From contig NZ_BCUA01000023.1 in NCBI RefSeq assembly GCF_001591045.1, positions 1 through 51,952 of the forward strand: a stretch of 51,952 nucleotides of DNA. Reading direction: 5' to 3'. The first letter of the stretch is position 1. Every line of letters begins with the position of its first letter. Under the pieces are notes generated by a model. That model was not told the DNA's origin and ran no database searches. It saw only the letters and a program-made list of their open reading frames with translations. The stretch comes from Sphingopyxis granuli NBRC 100800 (GTDB lineage Bacteria > Pseudomonadota > Alphaproteobacteria > Sphingomonadales > Sphingomonadaceae). Position numbers and translations under genes: made by a program. Of this stretch, positions 18,846-31,311 are shown piece after piece.

Positions 18846-21146
18846 ATGAACTGGGCTTTGTTCCGACCGACGACGGGTGTGCGGGCCTTCGGGCTGGCGA
18901 CCGCGAGCGGCCTTGCCCTGTTCGCAAGCCAGGCGTTCGCGCAGCAGGCGCGCGAGGCACTGTCCGCCGCCGCGCAGGACGAACCCGACCTCCAGACTCC
19001 CGTGGTGTCGCCCGTCACGACCGACGCGCCCGATCCGGCGGATGAGCAGCAGATCGGCTTTGCCGCCGACAATCTGAACTACAACACCGACAGCGAAATC
19101 GTCGTCGCCGAGGGCAATGTCGCGATGAACCGCGACACCATATCGATGCGCGCCGACAAGGTGACGTGGAACCGCAAGACCGGCGAGGTCGTCGCCGAGG
19201 GCGACGTGGCGATCAAGAATCCCGAAGGCGACACCGCCTATGGCGACCGCATCGTCCTGACCGACAGCCTGCGCGACGGGGTGGTCGAGAATCTGCTGGT
19301 CGTGCTCGACAACGGCGCGCGGCTTGCGGCGGTGAAGGGCACCCGCTTCGACAACGGCAATATCGAGCTGGAAAACGCCGCCTATACGCCCTGCCCGGTC
19401 GAGGACGCCGCCGGTTGCCCGAAAAAGCCGAGCTGGCAGATTCGCGCCGTGCGCGTGCTGTACGACCGCACGAAGAACAAGGTGCGCTACAAGGGCGCGC
19501 GGGTCGAGATCTTCGGCCTGCCGCTGATCCCCCTGCCCGGATTGAGCCATCCGGCGAACAGCGAGGCGGGCAGCGGCATCCTGGTCCCCGAGGTGCGGGT
19601 CGACCGGACCAACGGGTTCGAATTCGCCCTGCCCTATTACCTGCGCCTCGCGCCCGACCGCGACCTGACGATCACGCCGCACCTCTATACCGGCGCCGCG
19701 CCGATGCTGGAGGGCGAGTTTCGCGCGCTGACCGATATCGGCTCGTTCCGCATCAACGGCTATGCGACCCACAGTTCGGTGGTACCGCTCGTCGGCGCGC
19801 CGACGCGTTCGACCAAGGAATTCCGCGGCTATCTGGAAAGCGCGGGCAAGTTCCAGTTCGACCCGCGCTGGAGCCTCACCTATTCGGGCCGCATCGCGAG
19901 CGACCGCACCTTCATGCGGCGCTATGACATCAGCCGCGACGACCGGCTGCGCTCGACCTTCGAGGTCGAACGGATCGGCGGGCAAAGCTATCTGTCGATC
20001 GCGGGCTGGGCGACGCAGACGCTGCGCGTCAACGACGTGCAAGGGCAGCAGCCGGTCGCGCTGCCGATCATCGACTATCGCCAGCGGCTCGACGATCCGT
20101 GGCTCGGCGGGCAGTTCGAGCTGCAACTGAACACGCTTGCGATCGGGCGGACGGCCGGACAGGACACGCAGCGCGCCTTCGCCGGCGCGCGCTGGGATCT
20201 GCGCGGCCTGACGGGGCTGGGGCAGGAAATCGCGCTGACCGCCATGGTGCGCGGCGATATTTATCACAGCGACGAGAATCTGCTCACCGCCATTCCCGGC
20301 TATCGCGGCAAGTCGGGCTGGCAGGGGCGCGGCATCGCCGCGATCGCCGCCGACATGCGCTGGCCCTTCATCGGCGAGCTGCTGGGCGGTACGCAAACGC
20401 TGACCCCGCGCATACAGGTCGTGGCGACCCCGCCGCTCAAGAACCTCGACATCCCGAACGAGGATTCGCGCGCCTTCGACCTGGAGGACAGCAATCTCTT
20501 CGCGATCAACCGCTTCAACGGCTACGACCGGTTCGAGGACGGCGCGCGCATCACTTATGGCTTCGAATGGAATTACAGCCGTCCCGGTTTCAACATCAAC
20601 ACGGTGATCGGCCAGAGCTATCGCCTTTCCGACAAGCCCAGCCTGTTTCCGAACGGCACCGGCCTGACCAACCGCACCTCGGACATCGTCGGGCGGACGA
20701 CCGTCGCCTATCGGGATTTCCTGCGCCTCACGCATCGCTTCCGGCTCGACAAGGACAATCTGGCGGTGCGGCGCAACGAGTTCGACGCAACGATCGGCAG
20801 CCAGTCGACCTATGCCGTGCTCGGCTATTCGCGGCTCAACCGCGACATCCTGCTGCTCGGCGAGGATCTGCAGGACCGCGAGGAGGTGCGCGCCGGCGGC
20901 CGCGTCGCGGTCGCCCGCAACTGGTCGCTCTTCGGTTCGGCGATCGTCGACCTTACCGGCAAGAAAGACGACCCGAGCGCCACTTCCGACGGGTGGGAGC
21001 CGATTCGACACCGGCTCGGCATCGCCTATGACGACGATTGCCTGTCGATCGCGCTGACCTGGCGCCGCGACTATATCGACACTGGCGACGCGCGCCGCGG
21101 CAACAGCTTTTCCTTCCGTATCGCGTTCCGCAACCTCGGTTTCTAG
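18846..21146 (+). CDS. lptD: LPS-assembly outer membrane protein LptD (766 aa)
   Basis: Beta-barrel translocon that inserts lipopolysaccharide into the outer leaflet with LptE. A signal peptide (residues 1-32, cleavage near AFA-QQ) precedes an OstA/LptA-like domain (about 60-160: DNLNYNTDSEIVVAEGNVAM) and the LptD barrel, ending in FRNLGF with the C-terminal Phe expected for BAM substrates. A Cys pair at YTPCPVEDAAGC and a late Cys in YDDDCLSIAL may form the disulfide that matures LptD. The ATG at 18846 has AAAGG upstream and is preferred over an in-frame GTG 18 bases before. First gene of lptD-surA-pdxA-rsmA. Confidence 0.95.
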   Translation: MNWALFRPTTGVRAFGLATASGLALFASQAFAQQAREALSAAAQDEPDLQTPVVSPVTTDAPDPADEQQIGFAADNLNYNTDSEIVVAEGNVAMNRDTISMRADKVTWNRKTGEVVAEGDVAIKNPEGDTAYGDRIVLTDSLRDGVVENLLVVLDNGARLAAVKGTRFDNGNIELENAAYTPCPVEDAAGCPKKPSWQIRAVRVLYDRTKNKVRYKGARVEIFGLPLIPLPGLSHPANSEAGSGILVPEVRVDRTNGFEFALPYYLRLAPDRDLTITPHLYTGAAPMLEGEFRALTDIGSFRINGYATHSSVVPLVGAPTRSTKEFRGYLESAGKFQFDPRWSLTYSGRIASDRTFMRRYDISRDDRLRSTFEVERIGGQSYLSIAGWATQTLRVNDVQGQQPVALPIIDYRQRLDDPWLGGQFELQLNTLAIGRTAGQDTQRAFAGARWDLRGLTGLGQEIALTAMVRGDIYHSDENLLTAIPGYRGKSGWQGRGIAAIAADMRWPFIGELLGGTQTLTPRIQVVATPPLKNLDIPNEDSRAFDLEDSNLFAINRFNGYDRFEDGARITYGFEWNYSRPGFNINTVIGQSYRLSDKPSLFPNGTGLTNRTSDIVGRTTVAYRDFLRLTHRFRLDKDNLAVRRNEFDATIGSQSTYAVLGYSRLNRDILLLGEDLQDREEVRAGGRVAVARNWSLFGSAIVDLTGKKDDPSATSDGWEPIRHRLGIAYDDDCLSIALTWRRDYIDTGDARRGNSFSFRIAFRNLGF

Positions 21147-21281
21147 GCGCGGTCCGCTCAGCTTGCGTTCAGCGACGCGCGCCTATCCGAAAGGCGAACG
21201 GGTCCGAACGGCCGATTGCGCTGGACCAGCAGGCATTCCGGCTGATACGGAGCGTCGCGATATTTCTCGAATAGGGTGAAG

Positions 21282-22619
21282 ATGACCAGATTTTCGACCA
21301 TGATCGGCCTGCTTGCCGTCGCGGCCGCAGGTATGACGCCGGTGCTGGCGCAGACCGTTTCGGACGATGAGACGCCGACCACCAGCCTCAACATCCCCGG
21401 CAACGTCCAGCTCTATGGCGATGCCAAGCCCAACGTCTATCGTCCCTCGGCGACAGTGAACGGCGAGATCATCACATCGACCGACATCGAGCAGCGGCTG
21501 GCGCTGATCCGCATCGCCAACAGCGACATGGTGCTGCCGCCCGAGGAAGAGCAGCGGCTGCGCCAGCAGATATTCAGCAACCTGATCGATGAAAAGCTTC
21601 AGATTCAGGAAGCGCGCGCCGCCGATATCACGATCGACGAGGCGATGATCGATCAGCAGTTCGCCCAGCTCGCGGCGCGCTTCCGGCAGACGCCCGATCA
21701 GTTCGCCGAATATCTGAAGTCCAAGGGATCGTCGGCGAGCGCGGTGAAGCAGCAGATCCGGGGCGAGTTCGCCTGGGACCGGTTGCTCGCGCGCAACGTC
21801 CAGTCGACGACCAACGTGTCGACCGAAGAGGTCGAAGCGGTGGTCAAGCGGCTCAACGAGGCCAAGGGACAGGACGAATTCCACCTTGGCGAAATCTATC
21901 TGTCGGCGACGCCCGAGAATGCCGCGGCGGTCGCAGATAATGCGCGCAAGATCATGGAGGCGCTGCGTAGCGGCGGGTCGTTCGCGGCCTATGCGCGGCA
22001 ATTCTCCGAAGCATCGACCGCCGTCGTCGGGGGCGATCTCGGCTGGGTCCGGCCGGGCCAGCTCCCTCCCTCGATGGCGCAGGCTGCGGCGCAGATGGAG
22101 CCCGGACAGTTCGTCGGCCCGATCGAGGTGCCCGGCGGCATGTCGATCCTGCTGATGGTCGACCGGCGCCAGGTGCTGACCGCCGATCCGCGCGATGCGG
22201 TGCTCAGCCTCAAGCAGATTTCACTCAACTTCGCGCCGGGCACGACGCCGGCGCAGGCAAGCGAACTGGCCGGCAAGTTCACCGAAGCGACGAAGACCAT
22301 CGCCGGCTGCGGCGCCGCCGATGCCGTGGCGCAGAGCCTTGGCGCCTCGGTGGTGGCGCGCGACATCCTGATGCGCCAGCTTCCGGCACCGCTGCAGGCG
22401 ACGATGATGGACCTGCAGGTCGGCCAGACCTCACAACCATTCGGCGCGGTCGACGAGGGGATCAGCGTCCTCGTGCTGTGCGGGCGCGATATGCCGCAAA
22501 GCGCGTCGGCCCCCGATCTGCAGCAGATCGAGCAGCGTCTGCTCGACGAAAAAGTGAACAAGCGCGCCCAGCGCTATCTGCGCGACCTGCGCCGGGATGC
22601 CGTGATCGAATATAGCTGA
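21282..22619 (+). CDS. surA: periplasmic chaperone / peptidyl-prolyl isomerase SurA (445 aa)
   Basis: Chaperone for outer-membrane proteins including LptD. A signal peptide (MTRFSTMIGLLAVAAAGMTP, cleavage near VLA-QT) is followed by a SurA N-domain (VNGEIITSTDIEQRLALIRI) and a parvulin domain around 175-280 (FHLGEIYLSATPEN, ARQFSEASTAVVGGDLGWV). ATG 21282 with AGGG upstream is preferred to the GTG two codons earlier. Its stop overlaps the pdxA start as TGATG. Position after lptD matches the conserved operon. Confidence 0.94.
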   Translation: MTRFSTMIGLLAVAAAGMTPVLAQTVSDDETPTTSLNIPGNVQLYGDAKPNVYRPSATVNGEIITSTDIEQRLALIRIANSDMVLPPEEEQRLRQQIFSNLIDEKLQIQEARAADITIDEAMIDQQFAQLAARFRQTPDQFAEYLKSKGSSASAVKQQIRGEFAWDRLLARNVQSTTNVSTEEVEAVVKRLNEAKGQDEFHLGEIYLSATPENAAAVADNARKIMEALRSGGSFAAYARQFSEASTAVVGGDLGWVRPGQLPPSMAQAAAQMEPGQFVGPIEVPGGMSILLMVDRRQVLTADPRDAVLSLKQISLNFAPGTTPAQASELAGKFTEATKTIAGCGAADAVAQSLGASVVARDILMRQLPAPLQATMMDLQVGQTSQPFGAVDEGISVLVLCGRDMPQSASAPDLQQIEQRLLDEKVNKRAQRYLRDLRRDAVIEYS

Positions 22620-23638
22620 TGACCGTCGTCCCTCATCGACCGCCGATCGCCGTCACCATGGGTGATCCGGCGGGCGTCGGTCCTGAAGTCGTGGCGCGCG
22701 CCTGGGTGGCGCGCCGCGAGCATAGCCTGCCCCCCTTCGTCGCCATCGGCGATGCGGCCGCGATCGCCGCCGTGTGGGACGGCCCCGTCGCGCGCGTCGG
22801 CGACATGGCCGAAGTGGTCGCCGCCTTCGCCGAGGCGTTGCCTGTCTGGCACCTCGAGGACAGCGGCGCGCTGACTCCCGGCGAACCGACCGCGGCGGGC
22901 GCCACCTGCGCACTCCATGCGCTCGAAACCGGCATCGGGTTGACCCGGACCCCGGCTGCATCGGCGCTCGTCACCGGTCCGGTGTCCAAGCATGCGCTGC
23001 AAAGCATCGGCTACACCCACCCCGGCCAGACCGAGTTCATCGCCGAACGCTGCGGCGTCACTGCGACCAACGCGGTGATGATGCTGGCGGGCCCGGCGTT
23101 GCGCGTCGTGCCGCTGACCGTGCATATCCCGCTCGCCGAGGTGCCCGAACGGCTGACGAGCGACCTGATCGTCGCCAAGGCGCGGATCGTCGCGCGCGGG
23201 CTGAAGCGCGACTTCGGGATCGCGCACCCGCGCCTCGCCATCGCCGGCGTCAATCCGCATGCGGGCGAAAGCGGCCGGCTCGGCGACGAGGAGACCCGGA
23301 TCATCGTGCCCGCATTGGCGGCACTGGCCGAGGATGGGCTCGCTATCGACGGACCGCTCGCCGCCGACGCGCTGTTCGCGCCCGGCATCCGCGACCGCTA
23401 TGACGCACTGCTATGCGCGTATCACGACCAGGCGCTGGCGCCGTTCAAGGCGCTGCATTTCCACGACGGCGTCAACCTGACGCTGGGGTTGCCGATCGTG
23501 CGCACCTCGCCCGACCATGGCACCGCCTTCAACATCGCCGGAACCGGCCAGGCCGATCCGGGACCGACGATCGCCGCAATCGCGATGGCGGCGCGCATGG
23601 CCGCGATGCGCGAGGCCGGCTGCGCAGCCGCGAAGTGA
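22619..23638 (+). CDS. pdxA: 4-hydroxythreonine-4-phosphate dehydrogenase (339 aa)
   Basis: Oxidises 4-phosphohydroxy-L-threonine in the DXP-dependent pathway to pyridoxal phosphate. The N-terminal [33 protein letters not shown], metal-ligand His residues (in [10 protein letters not shown] and [12 protein letters not shown]) and [19 protein letters not shown] are all family signatures. The length is normal. It overlaps surA by one base and rsmA by four (GTGA), so translation of the operon is coupled. Confidence 0.97.
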   Translation: MTVVPHRPPIAVTMGDPAGVGPEVVARAWVARREHSLPPFVAIGDAAAIAAVWDGPVARVGDMAEVVAAFAEALPVWHLEDSGALTPGEPTAAGATCALHALETGIGLTRTPAASALVTGPVSKHALQSIGYTHPGQTEFIAERCGVTATNAVMMLAGPALRVVPLTVHIPLAEVPERLTSDLIVAKARIVARGLKRDFGIAHPRLAIAGVNPHAGESGRLGDEETRIIVPALAALAEDGLAIDGPLAADALFAPGIRDRYDALLCAYHDQALAPFKALHFHDGVNLTLGLPIVRTSPDHGTAFNIAGTGQADPGPTIAAIAMAARMAAMREAGCAAAK

Positions 23639-24480
23639 CGCAGGACCCGTCGCGCCCGCTGCCGCCGCTGCGCGAGACGGTTCGCGCGCACGGCCTGTCG
23701 GCGAGCAAGGCGCTGGGGCAGAATTTCCTGTTCGACGAGCAGTTGCTCGACCGGATCGCGGCGCTGCCCGGAGACCTCGCGGGCGCCACGGTGTTCGAGG
23801 TCGGTCCCGGCCCCGGCGGCCTGACGCGCGCGCTGCTGCGCGCCGGCGCGCGCGTGATCGCGGTCGAGCGCGACGCACGCTGCCTGCCGCTGCTCGGCGA
23901 ATTGTCCGAAGCTTTCGACGGACGCCTGACGGTGATTTCGGACGATGCGATGGCGATCGACGCCGACGCGCTGGCGGGCGGCCCATACCATATCGTCGCC
24001 AACCTGCCGTATAACGTCGGGACCGCGCTGTTCACTCGCTGGCTGGAGCCGCCCGCGTGGCCGCCGCTGTGGCCATCGCTGACGCTGATGTTCCAACTGG
24101 AAGTCGCCGAGCGCATCGTCGCGCCGGTCGGCACCGGCGCCTATGGCCGCCTAGCCGTTCTCTCCCAGTGGCGATCGAACGCGCGGATCGCGATGAAGGT
24201 CCACCGATCGGCCTTCACCCCGCCGCCCAAGGTGATGTCGGCGATCGTCCACCTCACCCCCAGCGACCAACCCGAGGGCGTCGACCCGGCGCTGCTGTCG
24301 AAACTGACCGAAAAAGGCTTCGGCCAGCGCCGCAAGATGCTGCGGCAGAGCCTCAAAGGCCTGCCGGGCGCGGTCGAGGCACTCGAACGCATCGGGATCG
24401 ATCCGACGCGGCGCGCCGAAACGGTGAGTGTCGCCGAATGGGTTGTGCTGGCGCGGGTGCTGGGCGGACGGTCGACCTAA
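23635..24480 (+). CDS. rsmA: 16S rRNA (A1518/A1519) dimethyltransferase (281 aa)
   Basis: KsgA methyltransferase that dimethylates two adenines near the 16S 3' end as a late check of 30S assembly. The SAM motif [10 protein letters not shown] (54-63), the catalytic NLPYNVG (123-129) and the [10 protein letters not shown] start region are clear. The GTG at 23635 is chosen because it overlaps the pdxA stop as GTGA and gives the expected length. The stop overlaps that of the convergent TPR gene by four bases. Confidence 0.95.
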   Translation: MTQDPSRPLPPLRETVRAHGLSASKALGQNFLFDEQLLDRIAALPGDLAGATVFEVGPGPGGLTRALLRAGARVIAVERDARCLPLLGELSEAFDGRLTVISDDAMAIDADALAGGPYHIVANLPYNVGTALFTRWLEPPAWPPLWPSLTLMFQLEVAERIVAPVGTGAYGRLAVLSQWRSNARIAMKVHRSAFTPPPKVMSAIVHLTPSDQPEGVDPALLSKLTEKGFGQRRKMLRQSLKGLPGAVEALERIGIDPTRRAETVSVAEWVVLARVLGGRST

Positions 24481-25007
24481 TTCTGTCCGCTCGGCGGGTT
24501 CGCCGTCGTCACCACCGGCTTGGGTGCGATCGCTTCGGCCGCGACGACGCGCTTCGACGCGCCGGCGTCGATCGCCTTTTCGAGCGCTGCGACCTGCGGG
24601 CATGCGTCCGAACAGACGCGGCGCGCGTCGGCAAGTTTCTCGCGCGCCAGTTCGAGCGCGCCCTTGTCGGCAAGCGCCTCGCCCTGCCCGGCCAGCGCGA
24701 CGACATCATTGGGTTCGAGCAGCAACGCCTCGCGATACAGTGCGATCGCCTTGCCCGGCAGCCCCTGCGCGCGCGCCACCTGCGCGAGCGCGATGATCGC
24801 CGAGCGGTTGCGCGGATCGGCGGCGAGCGCCGATTCATAATAGTCGATCGCGCCATCGAGATTGCCCGCGCGCTGCGCATTCTCGCCCTCATGCTGGAGG
24901 GCGACCGAGCGCGGGAGAATGTCATTGTCGGCGCGCTGCGCGTCGGATGCGGTGGGCAGGCTGGCCAGTACAAGCCCGGCGCCGAGAGCCAGAAAACTGA
25001 CGCGCAT
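24477..25007 (-). CDS. secreted/periplasmic TPR protein (176 aa)
   Basis: Signal peptide [20 protein letters not shown] (cleavage near SDA-QR) followed by tetratricopeptide repeats from about residue 45: [20 protein letters not shown], then [21 protein letters not shown]-terminal stretch rich in Ala, Lys and Pro follows, with two Cys (VCSDACPQ) that could form a disulfide. The ATG at 25007 has GGGAGA upstream and is preferred to in-frame ATGs further out. TPR proteins mediate protein contacts; the partner is unknown. It starts 32 bases after the rsmB stop, so it may be cotranscribed. Confidence 0.88.
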   Translation of the reverse strand: MRVSFLALGAGLVLASLPTASDAQRADNDILPRSVALQHEGENAQRAGNLDGAIDYYESALAADPRNRSAIIALAQVARAQGLPGKAIALYREALLLEPNDVVALAGQGEALADKGALELAREKLADARRVCSDACPQVAALEKAIDAGASKRVVAAEAIAPKPVVTTANPPSGQN

Positions 25008-25039
25008 TGCATTCTCCCATCTTCGCATCCGCGGCGAGC

Positions 25040-26230
25040 CTAACATGGCGCCGTCAGCCGTGCGAGGAAAAAGCCGTCGCAGCGGTCGTGCGCCGGCGTA
25101 AGCAGGAACCCCCTGCCCGCCGCGCGCCCGATGCCCGCGGGCAGATAGCCGCCGTCGGCTGTCCAGCCGGGATGCCGGTCGAGAAATTCGTCCACCTGAG
25201 CCCGCCCCTCGCGCGCGATGATCGAGCAGACAGCATAAAGAAGTTTGCCCCCCGGCGCCACCAGTTCGGCGCCGAGCGCGATCAGTTTCGCCTGGTCGGC
25301 GAGATGACGGTCGAGCCGCGAGGGGGTGAGGCGCCAGCGCAATTCAGGGCTGCGGCGCCATGTACCGCTGCCCGAACAGGGTGCATCGACGAAGACGCGG
25401 TCGGCCCGACCGCGCCAGTCGGCGAGCACGTCCATCTCCTTGCCCGGGTCGAGCAGCCGCGTTTCGATCCGCGTCGCCCCCGCGCGCTCGGCGCGCGGGG
25501 CAAGCTGGCGCAGCCGCGCGCGATTGGTGTCGCAGGCAAGGATATCGGCCGCGTCGCCGGTACAGGAAGCAATGGCGAGCGTCTTGCCGCCGCCCCCCGC
25601 GCACAGGTCGACGATCCGCATCCCCGCCGCGGCATCGAGCGCCGCCGCGGCATATTGGCTGGCGGCGTCCTGCACCTCGAACAGCCCTTCGCCATAGGCG
25701 GGATGCTGCGCGGCGGCGGTTTCGGGGGGTAAGCGCCAGCCGTCGGGCGCGCCCGCGATCGGCTCGCCCTCAGGAAAGAGTTTGGCCAGCCCGTCGCGCG
25801 TCGCCTTGAGGCGATTGACCCGCAAGTCGAGCGCGGCGCGTTCGAGCATCGCTCCGCCTTCCCCTGCGCCGACGAGCGGATCGAACAGGTCGATCAGCGC
25901 CGGCGCCGCCAGGCCGGTTTCGGCGCGCGGATCGGCATCGGAGATCGGTTTGGGGCCATAGGGCGAGCCGTCGAACAGCGCCGCAAGCTCGGGATCGCTG
26001 TCGGCAAGCGCCAGCATCGCGGCACGCCCCGATGGCGGCGCCGAACGCACCGCGCGGATCGCGTCGTAAACGAGGGCACGGATCGCGCGGCGGTCCTTCG
26101 ATCCCGCATAGCGCCGCGCGCGCATCGCCTCGGCAATCAGGGCATCGGCGGGCGGGCCGCCGTCGCGCGCCGATGCCGCGATGGCGTCGAGAATCTCGAT
26201 CGCGGTCTGGAGGCGGGCTGCGGGAGTCAC
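25040..26230 (-). CDS. rsmB: RsmB-type rRNA m5C methyltransferase (396 aa)
   Basis: SAM-dependent cytosine-5 methyltransferase. An N-terminal NusB-like helical domain (about 1-130) precedes the SAM site DLCAGGGGKT (208-217), motif IV VDAPCSGSGTWRR with C285, and motif VI LLYAVCSI with C335, the two cysteines of the RNA m5C family. E. coli RsmB modifies C967 of 16S rRNA; the same target is inferred. At 396 aa it is a little shorter than E. coli RsmB. Located upstream of the TPR gene and downstream of guaB on the same strand. Confidence 0.88.
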   Translation of the reverse strand: MTPAARLQTAIEILDAIAASARDGGPPADALIAEAMRARRYAGSKDRRAIRALVYDAIRAVRSAPPSGRAAMLALADSDPELAALFDGSPYGPKPISDADPRAETGLAAPALIDLFDPLVGAGEGGAMLERAALDLRVNRLKATRDGLAKLFPEGEPIAGAPDGWRLPPETAAAQHPAYGEGLFEVQDAASQYAAAALDAAAGMRIVDLCAGGGGKTLAIASCTGDAADILACDTNRARLRQLAPRAERAGATRIETRLLDPGKEMDVLADWRGRADRVFVDAPCSGSGTWRRSPELRWRLTPSRLDRHLADQAKLIALGAELVAPGGKLLYAVCSIIAREGRAQVDEFLDRHPGWTADGGYLPAGIGRAAGRGFLLTPAHDRCDGFFLARLTAPC

Positions 26231-26246
26231 GGCGTCAACCTTCCCT

Positions 26247-26349
26247 CGTCATTGCAACCCGGCGAAAGTCGGGGAAAGCAATCTCCAGCTGGCGGTATGG
26301 TATGACGGTGGCCGGAGATTGCTTCGTCGCCACGCTCCTCGCAATGACG
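26247..26349. repeat. GTCATTGC-type inverted repeat between guaB and rsmB
   Basis: CGTCATTGC (26247-26255) and GCAATGACG (26341-26349) are perfect inverted ends; further inside AGCAATCTCC and GGAGATTGCT pair as well. A second element with the same ends and a similar AGCGAAGCAATCC/GGATTGC interior lies at 51648-51730. It is a dispersed palindromic element and may also attenuate readthrough from guaB. Confidence 0.82.
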
Positions 26350-26354
26350 ACCTC

Positions 26355-29401
<3,047 letters not shown>

Positions 29402-29443
29402 CGGAATGGAGATGGTGTCGACCGGAATGGAGATGGTGTCGAC
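29402..29443. repeat. two perfect 21-base tandem copies
   Basis: 29402-29422 and 29423-29443 are identical 21-mers beginning CGGAATGGAGATGGTG. They directly abut the preceding inverted repeat. A two-copy tandem is prone to copy-number change, but nothing indicates a function. Confidence 0.85.
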
Positions 29444-29471
29444 TTACGCAAACCGCCGCAGCGGCGCCTCC

Positions 29472-30656
29472 TTACCCCTGCGCGGCCTTCCAGTCGCGCT
29501 TGATCTTCTTGGCGAGGCTCCATTTGTGGACCTCGGTCGGGCCGTCGTAGATGCGGAAGGCGCGGACCTCGCGGAACACCTGCTCGACGATCGTCTTGTC
29601 GGTGACGCCGGTGCCGCCCATCACCTGGACGCAGCGGTCGGCGATGCGCATCAGCGCCTCCGACACAGCGACCTTCGCCATCGAGCTTTCGGTCGTGCCG
29701 AGCGAGCCGGTGTCGAGCACCTCGGCGCACCAGCGGATCATCAGTTCGGCCTGCTTGAGGTCGATCAGATTCTCTGCGAGCATGAAGCCGACCCCCTCAT
29801 GCTCGATCAGCGGCTTGCCGAAGGCCATGCGGCGATTGGCATAGTCGCTCGCGATCTCGTGCGCGCGCTGGCAGGCGCCGTGCCAGCGCATGCAGTGCGA
29901 CAGGCGCGCCGGCGACAGGCGAACCTGCGCATATTTGAACCCCTCGCCCGCCTCGCCCAGCATCTGGTCGGCGGGAACGCGCAGATTGTCGATCGTCACC
30001 GTCGCGTGGCCGCCGGGCATCGAGCTGTCGATCGTGTTCGGAACATGGTCGATGCGGATCGCCGGGTCGGGCAGATCGACGAGGAACATGCACGCGCCGC
30101 CGCCCTGCGCGACATCCTCCGCCTTTGCCATCACGATGCCGACCTTCGCACCGTCGGCGCCGGTGATGAACGCCTTGCGGCCGTTGATGACCCAATGATT
30201 GCCGTCCATCCGGCAACTCGTCTTCATCATCGAGGGATCGGACCCCGCGCCGCCCTCGTCGGCCGGTTCGGTCATGAAGAAGGCCGAGCGCGCGCGGCCT
30301 TCGACCAGCGGTTTCAGGAAGCGTTCCTTGAGTTCGGGACTGCCGACCTTACCGAGCAGATACATGTTGCCTTCGTCGGGCGCGCCGGTGTTGCACGCCA
30401 GCGGGCCGAGCGGCGACAGACCGGTCTTTTGCAGCACCCACGCCGTCTCGACCTGCGTCAGATGGTCGCCGTCGGCCAGGATATGCGGCGTGAGCACGCC
30501 CGCGGCGCGCGCCTTTTCCTTGAGTTCCGCGACCAGTTCGTCGGTCGGCGCACCGTGATGATCGCGCCGCGCGTCGCTTTCATAGGGGGCGACGACGTCG
30601 CGAACGAACGCCTCCACCCGCTCACCGATCTCCCGCGCCCGTTCCGATACGCCCAT
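29472..30656 (-). CDS. acyl-CoA dehydrogenase, ACAD10/11 type (394 aa)
   Basis: FAD-dependent dehydrogenase that forms a 2-enoyl-CoA, probably feeding the ETF pathway. Family signs are FFMTEPADEGGAGSDPSMM, CMRWHGACQRAHEIA, FGKPLIEHEGVGFMLAEN, CVQVMGGTGVTD and the C-terminal RAFRIYDGPTEVHKWSLAKK. NTGAPDEGNM and Asp in IYDGPTE are typical of the ACAD10/11 branch, which tends to use long or 4-hydroxylated acyl-CoAs. The ATG at 30656 has AGGAG and AGG upstream. It is 118 bases downstream of regA on the same strand, with a candidate operator between. Confidence 0.9.
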   Translation of the reverse strand: MGVSERAREIGERVEAFVRDVVAPYESDARRDHHGAPTDELVAELKEKARAAGVLTPHILADGDHLTQVETAWVLQKTGLSPLGPLACNTGAPDEGNMYLLGKVGSPELKERFLKPLVEGRARSAFFMTEPADEGGAGSDPSMMKTSCRMDGNHWVINGRKAFITGADGAKVGIVMAKAEDVAQGGGACMFLVDLPDPAIRIDHVPNTIDSSMPGGHATVTIDNLRVPADQMLGEAGEGFKYAQVRLSPARLSHCMRWHGACQRAHEIASDYANRRMAFGKPLIEHEGVGFMLAENLIDLKQAELMIRWCAEVLDTGSLGTTESSMAKVAVSEALMRIADRCVQVMGGTGVTDKTIVEQVFREVRAFRIYDGPTEVHKWSLAKKIKRDWKAAQG

Positions 30657-30735
30657 CACCTGCTCTCCTGATCGAATCCTGCCCTGCCCATGCGCGATCG
30701 GATCCGGCATGGCAATCGGTCGCGGGGCCCATATG

Positions 30736-30749
30736 GTTAGACTGCTAAC
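30736..30749. promoter_or_regulatory. candidate operator GTTAG-N4-CTAAC
   Basis: A 14-base dyad, GTTAG (30736-30740), four bases, CTAAC (30745-30749), lies 80 bases upstream of the acyl-CoA dehydrogenase start and just after regA. Surrounding bases are AT-rich for this region (CATATGG, AAAAGTTAG on the minus strand). TetR-type regulators often bind dyads of this form upstream of acyl-CoA genes; no regulator is adjacent. Confidence 0.4.
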
Positions 30750-30774
30750 TTTTACCGCCCGAGGCCGGCCGCGC

Positions 30775-31311
30775 CTATCGTATCTGCCGCTTCTCCAGCT
30801 TCCGGGCGAGCGTGCGGCGGTGCATGCCGAGCCGCCGCGCGGTTTCGGAGATGTTGAAGCCGGTCTCGACGAGCGTCTGGTGGATATGCTCCCACTCGAC
30901 GGTCTTGATCGACGACGGACGCGCGTCGAGCGGCGCGTCGACATTGCCCTCGGCACGGTCGAACGCCGCCTCGATGTCGTCGGTGTTCGATGGCTTGGCA
31001 AGATAGTAGGAGGCGCCGAGCTTGATCGCCTCGACCGCGGTCGCGATGCTCGCGAAGCCGGTGAGCACGACGATCCGCATCGCCGCGTCCGACGCGCGCA
31101 GCGTCTGCACGCAGGCGAGGCCGGAGGCATTGCCGAGCTTGAGGTCGACGACGGCATAGCCCGGGCGAAAGCGTCCGAGCAGATCGGCGAGTTCCTCCGG
31201 ATCATGCGCGACCTCGACCCGGTAATCGCGCCGTTCGAACGAGCGCCGGAGCGTGCGCGCAAAGGCCTCGTCGTCCTCGACGATCACCAGCATTCTCTGA
31301 TCGGCCATCAT
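30775..31311 (-). CDS. regA: RegA/PrrA/ActR-family response regulator (178 aa)
   Basis: DNA-binding response regulator of a redox two-component system that controls respiration and related functions in alphaproteobacteria. A receiver domain (about 8-120) has the phosphoacceptor D56 in AVVDLKLG, acidic residues EDD at 12-14 and Lys in YLAKPS. The C-terminal Fis-type helix-turn-helix NISETARRLGMHRRTLARKL is the strongly conserved RegA signature. The ATG at 31311 overlaps the regB stop as ATGA and has GGAGAG upstream. Binding sites could not be assigned from sequence. Confidence 0.92.
   Translation of the reverse strand: MMADQRMLVIVEDDEAFARTLRRSFERRDYRVEVAHDPEELADLLGRFRPGYAVVDLKLGNASGLACVQTLRASDAAMRIVVLTGFASIATAVEAIKLGASYYLAKPSNTDDIEAAFDRAEGNVDAPLDARPSSIKTVEWEHIHQTLVETGFNISETARRLGMHRRTLARKLEKRQIR

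Noticed and set aside
18366..21011. 881-codon minus-strand frame
   Set aside because: Antisense to lptD and out of frame with pepA; no family motifs.
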